Source of the DNA: Hericium rajendrae
Taxonomy: Eukaryota > Basidiomycota > Agaricomycetes > Russulales > Hericiaceae
Direction of reading: 5' to 3'
Assembly (NCBI GenBank): GCA_033439255.1
Contig: CM065882.1
Coordinates: 3,038,001 to 3,102,000, forward strand
Length of the DNA: 64,000 nucleotides
The position numbers and the translations under genes are program-made. The notes under the pieces were generated by a model. That model made no database searches, had not been told where the DNA came from, and was given only the letters and a program-made list of their open reading frames with translations. Below are positions 25,031-36,566 of the stretch, piece after piece. The stretch's first letter is position 1; each line of letters starts with the position of its first letter.

Positions 25031-28000
25031 ATGCAGCCGCCTAACCGCTCCAGGCCGCATCCTCATGTCAACATTCCTCACAACACGCGACCATCAGCGA
25101 TCCCGACGCCTTCAAATGCATATTCTCCTTATGCTTTTGAGCTAACTCAAGAAAATCAACAGAATGGGTATCTTCCAAATCCCTATGACCACGAATTTCC
25201 CGCTTCGCCACTTCCCCTCCCTCCTGATTCTGCTCAGCTCGGCGTCCCTGGCTGGACACGGCCTAGAGCAATAAGTTTTTTGAACCTCAGACAGCGACAT
25301 TAGCATTTCCCGAACCCCAATTGCATCGTGTTGTCTCTCAGCGCGACTCGCTCACCCCGACTGCGACTCGCGCACCGCCTCTGCATAGAAGCTCTAGGAG
25401 CGATGCTGGACTTTCGTTCCCACCACATGAGTCTGTCGCACCCTCTCCACGTTCCTCGGTGGCAGTTTCTATAGCTATAGCTCTACTTCAGAACCAGAGG
25501 TACTGTTAGCACCTGCACCGTATCTGTTCCGTGCCCTCATTCCCCAACCTCGCCAGACCACCGCCACGGACCTGCCCGACATATCTACTATCAGGTATTT
25601 TGTACTGCTTCCAATGTTTATCAAACGTCGGTATTGATAAAAGTTTCTGCAAGCCTTGATAGCGAGGAAGGTTTGCGTAGATTTCAGGCAGGCGATGTGC
25701 CTGATAAGGACGCGGAATGGTATCGATTCGTCCCTCCTGAAGCCCAGGAAGCTCTGGGAAAACATGAGGTCGAGCGACAATCAGTCATTTTTGAGATTTT
25801 CAAATCCGAGAAAGACTACGTCTCTGACTTGCAGGTTGTGAAGGAGGTACGGACAGGGCATGGCATCATATGTGAGAACTATCTCACCGATGCGCGAATA
25901 AGTACACAGGTATTCATTGAGCCTCTTCGAAATGCTCAACCCGAAATTTTACCCAAGGACAAACTGAGAGGTTTCATCTCCGAAGTATTCTGGAACATTG
26001 ACAAGATCTTGAGCCATCACCAACGTATGCTCGGCAGTCTCTTCGCTCGGCAGTTGGATCAACACCCTCTAATCCAGAGTGTCGCCGACGTTGTGCTTGA
26101 CAGTAAGAAGCTCGTCGACTCGTTTTTGATCATTCATTCACACCAGGAGCCTATCTATAGATGCTCTTATGATGATGTCTGAATACGAATCATACATCAA
26201 GCATTCTCCCATTGCTTTGGAGCGGCACAGGAAAGAGCTCAAGGCGAATGCTAACTACGAACGTTTTGTTAGTCGGTGTGCGGAAGACCCACGCATACGC
26301 AAGCGTGATCTCAAGACCTTCCTCTCGCGTCCGATCACTAGATTGCCGCGACTCCGATTGCTGCTCGAGCGCATCGAGAAAATCACGGAGCCTGACCATC
26401 CGGACTTAGAGACCATTCCTCTGGCGCTGACCGTTTTGGGAGATCTCATCAAGAGCACCGAGCCCGGAATCGAATCTGCAGAGGGTAAAGTCAAATTTTG
26501 GGATGTCTGCGAAAGCCTAATTTACGCCAAAGGAGAGATTATTGTACGTTTCACTTGATTAAATAACTCCTGGGTGTGCCAACTGCGCTTTAGGACATGG
26601 ACCTCTACGACGACAGTCGAACACTGCTTCATTCTAGTAATTTGTCAAGAAAAACTGGGTTCTGATACTTGGCACAGCTGGAGCGAACTCTTAGTTGTTC
26701 TTCTCGACAATTATCGTGAGTGGATGCTCTGGTTAGCAGACTGTCACGCTCTAATACCATCTTAGTTCTGATGTTGAAAGAGGAGGTTCGATCAAAGGGT
26801 GTTATTAAACGACAAGTTGTTTCTAGGGTATGTGCATGATTCAGTTCATGTTCGTTATCATCTAGGGCTCATCTTGGATTATAGCCGATTCCTCTTGAAT
26901 ACCTTCAGCTGGGCTCCTTTAATGAGCCAGCGGAGACCCGAAGAGACCCAACAGAGAGTTCAGGCCTCCTCGGTTCACTTAGTGGTTCTTCCCGACAAGT
27001 ATTGTTTCCTTTCACTGTCTACCATGCCGCTTCAAGGTCAACAAGGCAATATACTCTATATGCCCCGACTGCCAATGTGAGAAAGAAGTGGCACGACGCT
27101 TTTGTCGATGCTATCGCTGTCAGAAAAGTTAGGCAAGAATCGAACATGGTGCGTCGCTTTTGCTCTTCAGAGGCCCGATATCGTTCCGACATGTCCAATC
27201 AGTGGTTCGCACCTCAAACCATTGATGATGACTTCTTCCGCATCATTTCTTCCCGCGTCCCTTTCAATCCTACCACCAAATTCCCCGGCCGTATAACTAG
27301 TGCGGCCCCCTTTTGTGCGTATTTAGATGATCTTGAGTATATCGCCCATCTGACTTCTGGCCTTTCAGTCAGTGGTGGGAGAAGCTTCATGTAGCCGTAG
27401 GTTGTGCAGCGGGGATATATGTCGGTCACAGTGGACAATGTACGTGCCATCCTGCAGTCGTGACTCTGATCACTAATTAAAATTCAATAGCCTATCGCAG
27501 AGTCCTGTCTTATACGAATCCACCTGCCATGGCCGCTCTCCAAAGTTTTGGAAAGTTCCTGGTGCAACAGGAAGGTTCTTTGTACTCTTACTCGCTTGAC
27601 TTGCTGGCACGGGCATCGCAAAAGCAGACGACTCAGCAGGCATTGGAAGGCTCAGCGGAGAAGCTAGCGGGCCACGACGGCAGCGTCTATTCTTCAAAAT
27701 TGGTCAATTGGGTGATCGAACATTAGGTTAGTGTTGACGTACCATGCGCTCCATGATTATTCGGTCGACTCACGAGGCTTCGTAGTCGTATATGCAACGA
27801 AGAGTTTCTTGCAGGTGACTCTGTACGCCTTGGAGGCGTTGAAGACACTCGATACCGGTCTCTCGGCGAAACGCGTGTCTGGACCACTGTCTTACCGCCC
27901 ATATGGAAATGTATGTTGCTTTGTTGGGTCATAATTCTCTTAGTCGGTGACAGGTCTCACAGCCCCTTTACATACCAAGAGACGCATCGAATACAATCTT

Positions 28001-28694
28001 CCTCGCAAGGAGCATCGGCGTAACAACAGAGAAAGGTATCTTGATCACAAATCCCAGGAGGTCCGTGTCGATGACCCACGGATGTACTATGATGAGTTCT
28101 GACAATCCGTCCAGTCCTCCGAATACATCCAGCACATTGGTCCCTGATTTTGGCCAGGCTTCCGCGAGCATGCCAGTGTATTCGCTCAAGAATCGCTGTG
28201 ATGCCGCAAAGTTCTAGGCCTCGAGCGAGTCGACAGCTCGGAATTGCTAGTTGTTTATGACGGTCTGTCTTGCTTGTTTTCTCGTGACTGCGGTGCCGTG
28301 CTGACCATCAAATGTGTTGGCAGAGCTGGGGTGCTTCGTTGGGAGGCAAGGCTGGCCTACGCGGTCAGCAGGCTACATCCGCTGGGAATGCAAAGCGACT
28401 GCGTTCGTTCGTCGCGGAGGGCATATCCTACTCTTCTCCCCGCAGTTCATCGAGATTCGCAGCATCACGACTGGGCGATTGGTGCAGGTCATCCAGGGAC
28501 ACGACATCCTGTTACTCCATGCTGGGTTGTCGGAGAAGGATACGCTGTTGGTCTCGATGATGGGAGACAAGGACGACAGGAGCGGTGTCAGTCAGAAGAT
28601 CGTCGAGCTTGTGCAGACATCGGAGATTGTGACATCGGCAGCGGCGTCGTCTGCTTCTGTTGGTGGGGTGTGGGATGAATGGGATATGTCATAA
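25031..28694 (+). CDS. Rho guanine nucleotide exchange factor (DH-PH-CNH, Rom1/Rom2-like), frame-broken
   Basis: Family order is clear: a disordered N terminus from MQPPNRSRPHPH; LRRFQAGDVPDKDAEWYRFVP before the DH domain; DH (RQSVIFEIFKSEKDYVSDL, DPRIRKRDLKTFLSRPITRLPRL); PH (VVLLDNYLLML, RPIPLEYLQLGSFNEP, LFPFTVYHAA, KKWHDAFVDAI); and CNH (VAVGCAAGIYVGHSG, TLYALEALKTLD, RGGHILLFSPQFIEIRSITTGRLVQVI) ending WDEWDMS. It would activate Rho1 in cell-wall integrity signalling. Most introns splice in frame, but single-base breaks are visible at the T6 run 25276-25281, near 25470-25490, in the A5 run 26650-26654, near 27686-27690 and near 28213-28216. Either the gene is decaying or the sequence has indels; conserved codons on both sides of each break favour recent damage or error. 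No DEP domain is seen. Confidence 0.75.
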
Positions 28695-29126
28695 AATGCT
28701 CGCTGCAGGAATTTTGTTGTATCTAGCTTAACCGTGGACTTTTGTAGCCTAGGCTTCGCCGGATTGGAGAATATGTATTCATCACTATCATCTTGTAACA
28801 CTACACTACCGTCGATACCTCTTCGGACTATGCTTATATTTGTTTCCCTATATTGAATCATCGGCAATTGAAGCACTTATGTCGGGAGTGCAAGACACAA
28901 TATTTTAGAGCGCTCAACAGTCAACACCAATGCGTATTCGGCTAAATGAGCGAAGGCAGAATACCCGAAAGCTGGATTGGCCGGTCCCCACTGAAGTACC
29001 GGCATCCTCGATCCCATGATAAATAGATATATTCCACAGCTTAGCATTAAACGCAGCGGTAATCAAGATTTGATGAAAGTCGTCATGCCATTGAGGTTCG
29101 CTTTACCTACTCGAAGTTCAACAAGC
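28695..29126. other. Convergent intergenic region
   Basis: About 430 AT-richer bases between the 3' ends of the RhoGEF and the truncated propeller gene. No gene is seen. Confidence 0.5.
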
Positions 29127-29988
29127 CTACGAGCCAGAGTCAGATACTGACTCGCTAATCTTCAGTCCAACCTGAGAAGCGGGGCCACTGATATCCAGGG
29201 TCTGAATACCTTGCGCCTTACCAGGAGCGTTCAAGGCAAGGACGAAGACCGATGTCGCATTGGCCTGCAACACGTACATGAAGCTGAGACGAGTCAGATG
29301 AATGCCGTTCCTGCATTCAAGAAGGTACATACTCCTTGCCACCGATAGAAGCTATATCATTATCAATGGTCGCGGATCTTGAAGTCTGTTGATATTGCTG
29401 TTACCAAAAACACACTGTGAGTAAAATCCAACGCTTGCGATGGCATGACTCTAACCTTGACAATGGTTCCATTGAGGTTCTTGTCGACGTTCACCTCCGT
29501 CACCTCGCTTGTCCCGATGTCGGTGAGGTAGATGTTCCTAGTCTGCTTGCTGAAGCTCGACCAGCACGTCGCGCTTTGGTCATTGATCGGAGCCACACTC
29601 GTCTTGCTGCTGTTAGACACGTTCTTGACATCCGAGAGGTCGAAGATGTCGAAGCCAACTCCTGCGTCCGTGGCCAGCAGAGCGTTCTGGCCGGGGATGA
29701 CGGTAATCGAGAACGGCAGGAGGCCGCCCTTGCCGGGACTGACCGGGTGAAGTTATTGGACAGATCACCATTGTCCTTCACGTCCCATACGGCCAGGAAA
29801 ACAGGCGTGGGCGGGACATCCTTCATGGAGGCAACGAGGTGCTTCTCGTCTTCCGTGAATACAATGTGGCTGACAGTGCCAGCCGGACCATTGGCAGTTG
29901 TCGTCTGGTTGAGGTTCAGCGAGCGCAATGAGTTGCCCTGGGGCTTCGGACCCAGAGTCTGGTCTACCGTGTAGCAGCTAACAAACAA
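29127..29988 (-). pseudogene. 5'-truncated secreted lactonase / 3-carboxymuconate cyclase-like propeller
   Basis: The C-terminal half of a fungal seven-bladed propeller of the lactonase/3-carboxymuconate cyclase group is present: CYTVDQTLGPKP, GPAGTVSHIVFTEDEKHL, FLAVWDVKDNGDLS, ALLATDAGVGFDIFDLSDV, NIYLTDIGTSEVTEVNVDKNL, FMYVLQANATSVFVLALNAPG. The last introns splice in frame and the stop is at 29127. The N-terminal half, with the signal peptide and first blades, is not found between 29988 and the neighbouring gene; sequence before CYTVDQ ends at an acceptor-like TTGTTAG with no matching exon upstream. One base is also missing at the GGG run 29745-29747 (CCC on the coding strand). I call it a truncated gene. 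Confidence 0.65.
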
Positions 29989-30262
29989 CCAGATTCATTA
30001 TCGCGTCGTCGACTGCAAAGTTAGCTTATACACCCTTATTTCGGTCCTGAGTAAATGCAAGGCACCTCTGACAGTCACAACCAGTAACTTAACTTCGGTG
30101 GTTGTTGAAAAATGAAAGTGATCGCATGTCACATCAATAATGAGCGTGAGGAGACCAAATCAATACAGCCTTCAGGAGCCGATGGCGAAGGTCATGAGGT
30201 CCAAAGGCGAGGTGCAAGCAACACCCATAGCTATCACTGCTCATAGGCATCTATATTGTCAT
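29989..30262. other. Short intergenic region
   Basis: Sits between the truncated propeller gene and the 3' end of the Sqt1/AAMP gene. It should hold the missing exons of the propeller gene but does not. No other gene is seen. Confidence 0.4.
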
Positions 30263-31770
30263 TTATTCAGTACCAAAGACCAAGCATACGCCGTCGTCGC
30301 CTGCGCTGACGATGACCTCGCCATTCATCGCAAGTGCGGCACCAAGGATGGGAGCCTGGTGACCTTTGTGTTCGCGAATCAATGTGCCCGTACGGGCGTC
30401 CCAGGTCCTAAGTGTCTTGTCCGCGGATCCCGACACGATGAGATGCGGTTTTGTTGGGTGCACTAGAAGGGTCGTCACAGAGTCCTGAGGAAAATGAACG
30501 ATGATGATCAGTTTGATTCCAACTAGAAATGAGAGACGCGGACCTCGTGCTGGAGCGTGGCTCGCAAACGGTTAGTGTTGAGATCCCAGATGCATGCCTT
30601 GCCATCAGTGCCGCCAGTCACGACTGTCCCTGCACCAGCAGCATTCGCAGCATTGCCTGAGCCGCCAACTGCGCCCGTGACATTGACGAACACGGCCGCC
30701 TCGACACTCTCGCCCTCCGCGTGACTTCCAATCGCCGTGACAACCTCTCCCTTACTCAGGCTGACAACGCGTACGCCTCCTGCTGCACCTCCCACGACAG
30801 CGAGGGTCGAGGAGGGGTTAATGGCAAGCGAGGTGATACCATCAAGTTCAAAGCGCGCGTCCCCAGCAGTCAATTTGAATATCGGCGTTGGTGATCGTGG
30901 ATCCCAATAGATCAGGGTGTTTTCCGCGCAGGCCGTGATTATCCGTTTGCCTGGGGTCGAGCAATCAGTGGAAAGCCAGTCGACCGAGCCTATTGTGCTC
31001 ACCATCTGGTGTAAATTCACCACACTGGACAGGACCGTGTGGCCGGCGAATACTTGCATGGTGTTTCCCGAAGGCACTGAAAAGCCTATCAGCACGGCTT
31101 AGATGTGCTTGAAAATGGCATAAGACCCACGTTGCCATAACCATACAGTACTATCGTTAGACCCGGCGAGGAGAACAGGCCCTTTAGGATGCCATCGCAG
31201 GAACTGAAGAATGATTGAGCGCTGCGAAGCTAAGACAACGTCATGAAGCGCGTACCATAACCTCGTCTGGCCCTTGCAACTCCGTCAAGAACTCCCAAGT
31301 CTTGTAATTTTCCTTCCCCACTCTTCTCCACACGCGGACTTTTCCGTCCATTCCGCCTGTAGAAACAAACTCCCCGTCTGAGCTGAACGCAGCACATGAC
31401 ACGCTGTCTGTGTGTCCCGTCAACTTCACAACCTGCTCCCCGGTAGTGATGTCCCAAATGTAACCGAGGTCGTCCTCGCCTCCGGAGACGGCTAGAGGCG
31501 CCGTGGGGTGCGCCGCTACGGCAAATACGGACTTGCGATGCTCGGGGAAGTGCTGGATCGAGGTGTCTTCCCATACGATTTCGCCCTCGTCCATGCCCTC
31601 GCCCTGCTCGCCGGCTCCCTGCAGCTCCCCTACCTCATCGTCCTCCTCGTCCATAGGTGATCGCCATCATCTGGAACTTCGGCATAGACATCGCCCTCCT
31701 CAATGAAGTTGTCCTCTTCTGTCTCCGCTTCGTGAATGTCAGATGGTTCGTGTTCGTGTGGGGAAGCCAT
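30263..31770 (-). CDS. SQT1: WD40 protein, Sqt1/AAMP family (ribosomal protein chaperone)
   Basis: Starts MASPHEHEPSDIHEAETEE, with an acidic N terminus (EEDNFIEEGDVYAE, later MDEEDDEVGE) followed by WD40 repeats: HRKSVFAVAAHPTAPLAVSGG, GHTDSVSCAAFSSDGEFVSTGG, LRWHPKGPVLLAGSNDSTVWLW, TLIYWDPRSPTPIFKL, GGTDGKACIWDLNTNRL, and HLIVSGSADKTLRTWDARTG. It ends DDGVCLVFGTE. The acidic N terminus plus eight-bladed arrangement matches yeast Sqt1 (loads Rpl10/uL16) and animal AAMP. Introns include one after DEVM and one splitting WLWQ/LPSGN. One base appears missing at 31656-31657 (GG on the plus strand), where DDGDH should read on into MDEEDDE. It is expected to be cytoplasmic and essential, so this break is probably a sequence error. 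Confidence 0.82.
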
Positions 31771-32563
31771 GCGAGCTAGTGGTGTGTCTAGTTGTGGGTC
31801 TGTGTGGATATCTTGTGTAGCCCTCGATCACAGATTTATGAAGGCTAGAGAATGCGCTGACTAACAGGCTTGCAAAGCAGACTTGCTTTCAAGCAAAAAG
31901 ATGTGGATGACGACGATGACTCGACACCGAAACGGAAATCGGAATGTCTTCCAGTGGTCGAATTTTTCGCAAGTTCCTGTACTTCAGGCACGTGTTCGCG
32001 ATCGGATTTGATATCGAACAAGCCAAAGCAAACATGGTGAAAATCAAGAAACGCACACTCGGCCAGTAGCTTCAGCATCCAAACACAATAGAAAAACGTC
32101 GTCAAAGGACACCGCGATCCGACGATGGACGTTGATGAAGAGCTCGAGGCCTTTCGATCGAAGGCATGGTCAATTCGCTTGCCGGCGGTACCGCGTCGCC
32201 GAGTCTTCGGCGCTTCCGTCAAGGGCATCGACCTGAACAAGCGACGGCCTCGAATGCATGCCAATACCATGCCCGTATCCGTGCCCACGGAATGCATGTC
32301 TCTTTGTCTGGCACAGCCAGATCTCGAAGAGGAAGGCTGACATGGATGATGAGTCGATCTCTCGTCTAATGAATCCGACAAAAGCGATGCTTTTGCTTGG
32401 ACACCGGATTTCAGGGATTCCTCGAGCGCTGCGTTGGTAAGCGCACGGCCGTCCAGGTGCGTGCATCGATGATACCATATCAGCAGAGCCAGTACTGAAA
32501 TAGCGCCGGCATTTGAAGATTGATATGGATGGAGCTTGCCCAATGTCGCGCCCTGCGTTCGAA
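31771..32563. other. Region with a possible small or broken gene
   Basis: A forward frame at 32125-32340 starts MDVDEELEAFRSKAWSIRLP and is protein-like (PRRRVFGASVKGIDLNKRR). A one-base shift near 32330 would extend it through ADMDDESISRLMNPTKAMLLLGHRISGIPRALR to about 32435. I recognise no family and the continuation would run into the inverted repeat at 32564. A minus-strand frame of 283 codons over the same stretch shows no conserved pattern. Low confidence that anything here is functional. Confidence 0.3.
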
Positions 32564-33385
32564 GTGAATGCAATCCTCTCAACGCGTTTTCGGTCGCTTT
32601 GGAGCACGTGACCGACGCGCGTCGCGCCAACTTCCTTTTTGGGTTGCGTCGCCTTTGCCTTCGCATCGGGCGACCCTCGGGCGAGGACTTCGACACATTT
32701 TTTCGTCTGTTTCAGTGGTGATAAATTCAGATAAGATCAGGAGAGATCATATAAAGGTGGTGACATGCTATTGTAGTCACTGGGTAGACATATCCAGAGA
32801 TTCAACCCATCCTTTTACCCTAAGTAGTGTGGTTTGTGAATGTAAAGAGTCAACCCATCTTCTCAGTAGCCCGAGGGATTGTTTAAGTACCAAGATTGGG
32901 TATGGGGTAGAATAACATGATTTTGGGCATATCCTGATAGTCAGGCAAGCTTGATCACCATGTACAGACCACAGAAGTGTGTTTGAAGCTGAATAACATG
33001 CAGCAAAGTCAGTGGGGTGCAGTTGGAGGCCCTACACGTCTATCACAGCTCAATTTTGGTACTTAAACTGTCCCTCTGGCTACTGAGAAGATGGGTTGAC
33101 TCTTTACATTCACAAACCACACTACTTAGGGTAAAAGGATGGGTTGAATCTCTGGATATGTCTACCCAGTGACTACAATAGCATGTCTCCACCTTTATAT
33201 GATCTCTCTTGATTTTATCTGATTTTATTACCGCTGAAATAGATGAGAAAATGTGTCGAAGTCCTCGCCCGAGGGTCGCCCGATGCGAAGGCAAAGGCGA
33301 TGCAACCCAAAAAGGAAGTTGGCGCGACGCGCGTCGGTCACGTGCTCCAAAGCGACCGAAAACGCGTTGGGAGGATTGCATTCAC
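32564..33385. repeat. Long inverted repeat (334-bp arms, 154-bp spacer)
   Basis: The arm 32564-32897 is repeated in reverse complement at 33052-33385, with only a handful of mismatches and no net length change. The arms begin GTGAATGCAATCC at the outer ends and finish at TTAAGTACCAA(G/A)ATT inside. Each arm carries the palindromes GACGCGCGTC and CACGTG and is readable as a 110-codon open frame without domain resemblance. A transcript would fold into a hairpin of about 330 bp. It could be a foldback or MITE-like element, or a local inverted duplication. I see no convincing target-site duplication. Confidence 0.8.
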
Positions 33386-33741
33386 TCTGCGTTCGAGGAC
33401 ACTAGCAAGCACTTGCGTGTCCGACGTGGGGTCCGATGCAGAGATTTCCGTAAATTACTGCAATGCGCAACATGAGTGGCCCTCAATCTTGCTCATGGAT
33501 CGGGTACCGTAATGTAGCCTCTGCCCCACGCAGGATGGGTCATGAGTAGCGACATCCTCAATGATCTTTTTGCATGCTTGGCGGACATGATCGCATTGCC
33601 GTCTTGGACGTCAGTTCTGCAGAAGGACAGCCATTTTCCAGAGAAGTCAATATAAAGACTCGACAGTATAAAGACTTGAGGTGGATGTGATGAGCCCGCA
33701 CCTTCTATTTTTCCTTCCAGATTTTCTATATCGTAAAGCAC
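33386..33741. other. Intergenic region
   Basis: About 356 bases between the inverted repeat and the RTA1-like relic. No gene is seen. The last 40 bases should be the old promoter or 5' UTR of the relic. Confidence 0.4.
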
Positions 33742-34264
33742 AATGAGTACACTTTCGAACTCGCCTCTATCTGCCTACAGAGTTCACCTTTTCTCAGGTT
33801 CTAATTCGACTTCTCAAGAGTTAATAGCCAGCCAGTCTGATTATGGGTATATCCCGACTCAATGAATCTGTATTATGTTTCTTGTACTCTTCGGAGTCTT
33901 GACTGGTAGGTGTATTCAGCACGATGGCGAGAGCACCATTCACGAACGTTCTGATAGTGCTGCATCTCGTTCAGAGCATCATCTTCTGCAAATGGTGGCT
34001 GATTCTAACGGCGGTTGTATGCGGTGTGATGGAGCTAGTCGGTTGGGGGTCGTGGGCTTGGTCAAGCGTCAGCCCACTACTACTGACTCCTCCATCGTCC
34101 AGTACGTTTCGACGGTTTCTTGCATTGCCTTTTTGAACTCATCTTTGTTTGTATCAGACTGACGTCGACTATCATGACCCTGACACTTCTAATTGCAACC
34201 AACTTCATAATTTTGGAGGAGATCATCCTCCAGCTCGGACTGCGATACTCATGCCTTCCTCCTT
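33742..34264 (+). pseudogene. RTA1-like membrane protein, broken and 3'-truncated
   Basis: Begins MSTLSNSPLSAY. The family signs of RTA1-like (lipid-translocating exporter type) seven-helix proteins follow: YGYIPT, IMFLVLFGVLT, then across an intron (about 33907-33959) VLHLVQSIIFCKWWLILTAV and MELVGWGSWAWSSVSPLLLTP. After a second intron come NFIILEEIILQLGLRYSCLPP. A TGA interrupts the frame directly after YGYIPTQ, and one base is missing near 34090 before the second donor. After SCLPPF a GTGAGT donor is reached, but the remaining helices are absent. The gene is a relic beside the transposon nest. Confidence 0.7.
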
Positions 34265-34559
34265 TTTGTGAGTCGCGGGTTTCCTACCCATCTTTCCGAT
34301 GGCTTACGAGTACCCCATACAAATGGCAGTTCCTGTCTTGCGTATGTTTCTTGGTTATGCCAGGCAGTTTCCCATTCTGAACCAGTTGTTGAAATTGGTT
34401 GATGATGCTAGTCTTGATGACAACAATTATGGAAAGATCTGGAACGATCTGGACTTAGGTGATTGCAGAATCACATGGAACATTTACATAGCCTTACTGT
34501 ACAGGTTAGTAATACGCTCTGACATACGCTTACTGATACCTTAGTGAGCTGACTGATGC
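34265..34559 (+). other. Unrecognised coding-like fragment at the transposon boundary
   Basis: A forward frame at 34299-34544 reads MAYEYPIQMAVPVLRMFLG and LVDDASLDDNNYGKIWNDL. It looks protein-like but I do not recognise it, and it is cut off at the start of the copia LTR. GT/AG pairs inside suggest exons of a gene whose remainder is missing. Confidence 0.3.
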
Positions 34560-34849
34560 TGTTCCCATGTGATGAGCAATCCATTATGCTATGCTGTACG
34601 ATTACTGTACAATTTCTGATTGGTAGATATGCAGAGCTCTCAGTACTATATAAGGGCTCCCTCGTTCGCTCAGATACCTCAGTCTTTCACATCACAGACT
34701 GAGGTGAGCATATCTTGCATTACTTATGAGTTTCATCTTTACTGACTCTACTTGTAGTATAGACTAACGTCTCTCTAAGGTACTGCAATATAGTCTTTCA
34801 CATCACAGACTGAGTATAGACTAACGTCTCTCTAAGTCGTGTTTCTTCA
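34560..34849 (+). repeat. Probable 5' LTR of the copia element
   Basis: About 290 bases running from TGTTCCCATG to GTTTCTTCA, directly followed by GGTTATGGGCCC, which would be the primer-binding region. A TATATAAGGG box lies near 34650, and CTCAGTCTTTCACATCACAG/ACTGAG, a small inverted repeat, occurs in nearly the same form at about 34678 and 34787. Boundaries are inferred, since no 3' LTR is in the window to compare. Confidence 0.5.
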
Positions 34850-35398
34850 GGTTATGGGCCCTGCCTGAACACCTGCTACACAAGAAGTTACCTTTGCTGT
34901 TTTACCAAGGCAAGTCACCTTTCCCAACATCAGGGAAATTGGAATTCTACATAGCCCAGTGTTAAGTTATGTGTCCTATCAGAGTGCTATGAGGTCTATG
35001 TAACTATCCTTCTCAACTATGTAGGGCTATGAGGTCTATCATAGCTTTCATAGCAGTAGGTAGGTGCTATGTAGTGCTATATACTCCTGAGGGGCAGCTA
35101 TGATTGCTATATAAACTTGCTGGCTTGCTATGGTCCCTATGGCTCCTATGGCCCCTACATTAAGTGAGCTAGACTTCATAAACATCCAGTCAAAAGTCTC
35201 ATATTGCACACTTGAAAGCATGAAAAAAATTATATATTCAATAACTCCTACTAAGGGACATTGTAGCTATAACACACAAGTAAATGCTACATGTGCACGA
35301 GGTGCACGACTGCGGCGGCTGTACACATGCGCGAAATGCGAGGGCCGTGCACCCGCGCACATCACAAGGGCCATGTCGAGAAGACGGGGCCACGGCGG

Positions 35399-35458
35399 GT
35401 CGGCGGGGGTACGCGCGGATCGGCGGGGGTACACGCGCGGATCGGCGGGGGTACGCGC
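35399..35458 (+). repeat. Minisatellite in the GC-rich core of copy A
   Basis: Three near-identical units of about 21-23 bases built on ATCGGCGGGGGTACGCGCGG. The cores of copies B and C carry different minisatellites at the same relative place. Confidence 0.8.
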
Positions 35459-35742
35459 AAGGCACGTGAGCCATGCACGAACGCCGTGCATGACACAGCA
35501 GCATCACTCGCAAAAAGGGAGGCCATGCGCGACGCAACAAAGCCCCGCAGATGGGGTTGTGCGCGGCCGTACACACCCAGTCGCTGCCGTGCGTGACTGT
35601 GAATGGCTGCCCGCGCGCAGGCGGGGCCGTCTGTGGCTGCCTGCATGCGTATGCGCGGGCTGGCGGGGCCATCTGCAGCTGCCTGCGCAGCGTGTCCGTG
35701 CCCTCGTGGTCGTCCGCGGCTGTATGGCGCCGTCACCGGCGT

Positions 35743-36563
35743 TGATATGCCTCAAGCTGTGTTCAGCAACGTCAGACCTCATCTCACCATCTCCCATGCA
35801 GTTCCCCTTCACTTCCATCCAGCTTCCAGCTCCTCACCCACCAACCTCGCTCAGAGCAGTGATGTCCCTCATCTCAGGAGTTGTCAGCTACTGCAGGCCT
35901 CACCGAGGTTTCCTCAAGTTCGCTCCAGGTCGTCCTCAGCGGTTTTGGTGAGCCAATCAGGTTGCTGGCATTATGGTACCGGGTCTGTGTTGTACAGGAT
36001 GCCTGGATGCTGCCTTTTGATGGTTTCGGACCATAGATGTACCATAGAGCAGCCGAGTCCGAGATCGCCCGAGACCGCCAAGGGCGAGTTTCTTACTTGT
36101 ATGGTAGACAGAGTCCCAGCTTCGAATAGAACCCCCCAGTGCACCTTTCCCCCTCAGAGCTCAGACCACAGAAGTCTCTCTCACTGTTGTTCTCATCGTT
36201 CTCCAGACTTTAGACAAGTCCGCCCTCTTTAGGCCAGTCCGCCCGCAGTGTCGTTCGTCAGATTCAGTCATATCAGCCGCTTTTCAGTCCTTTTCTCTAG
36301 GATTAGTCCGTCGTACCGGAGACCCGTGTGTCTCGTCGTTCTCCTTGTCATTCTACAGCCGTTCCTCATCCTTTCCAGCCGCTTATCACCAGATCGCCTC
36401 AGACTCGCCCTTAGCGAACCGGTCACTCCATTGTACCTGCTGCAGTGACCCTCAGCTGCCCTCACCTCACTCCTCACTTGAGATACTTGGTCCCCTCGCA
36501 CCCCCCGGTACTCTGTTGGTTTTGGTTTTGGCTGCCGCCTCCATTCCCAGGGTCCACACATCA
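35743..36563 (+). repeat. E1 left LTR
   Basis: 821 bases, TGAT...ATCA ends. Nearly identical to the split right LTR; one visible change is CGCCCGA here versus CGCTCGA at 40434-40440. Confidence 0.9.
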
Positions 36564-36566
36564 TTT

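Noticed and set aside
31845-32696. Minus-strand 283-codon frame
   Set aside because: It crosses into the inverted repeat arm and shows no conserved segment; the opposite-strand frame at 32125 looks more protein-like.
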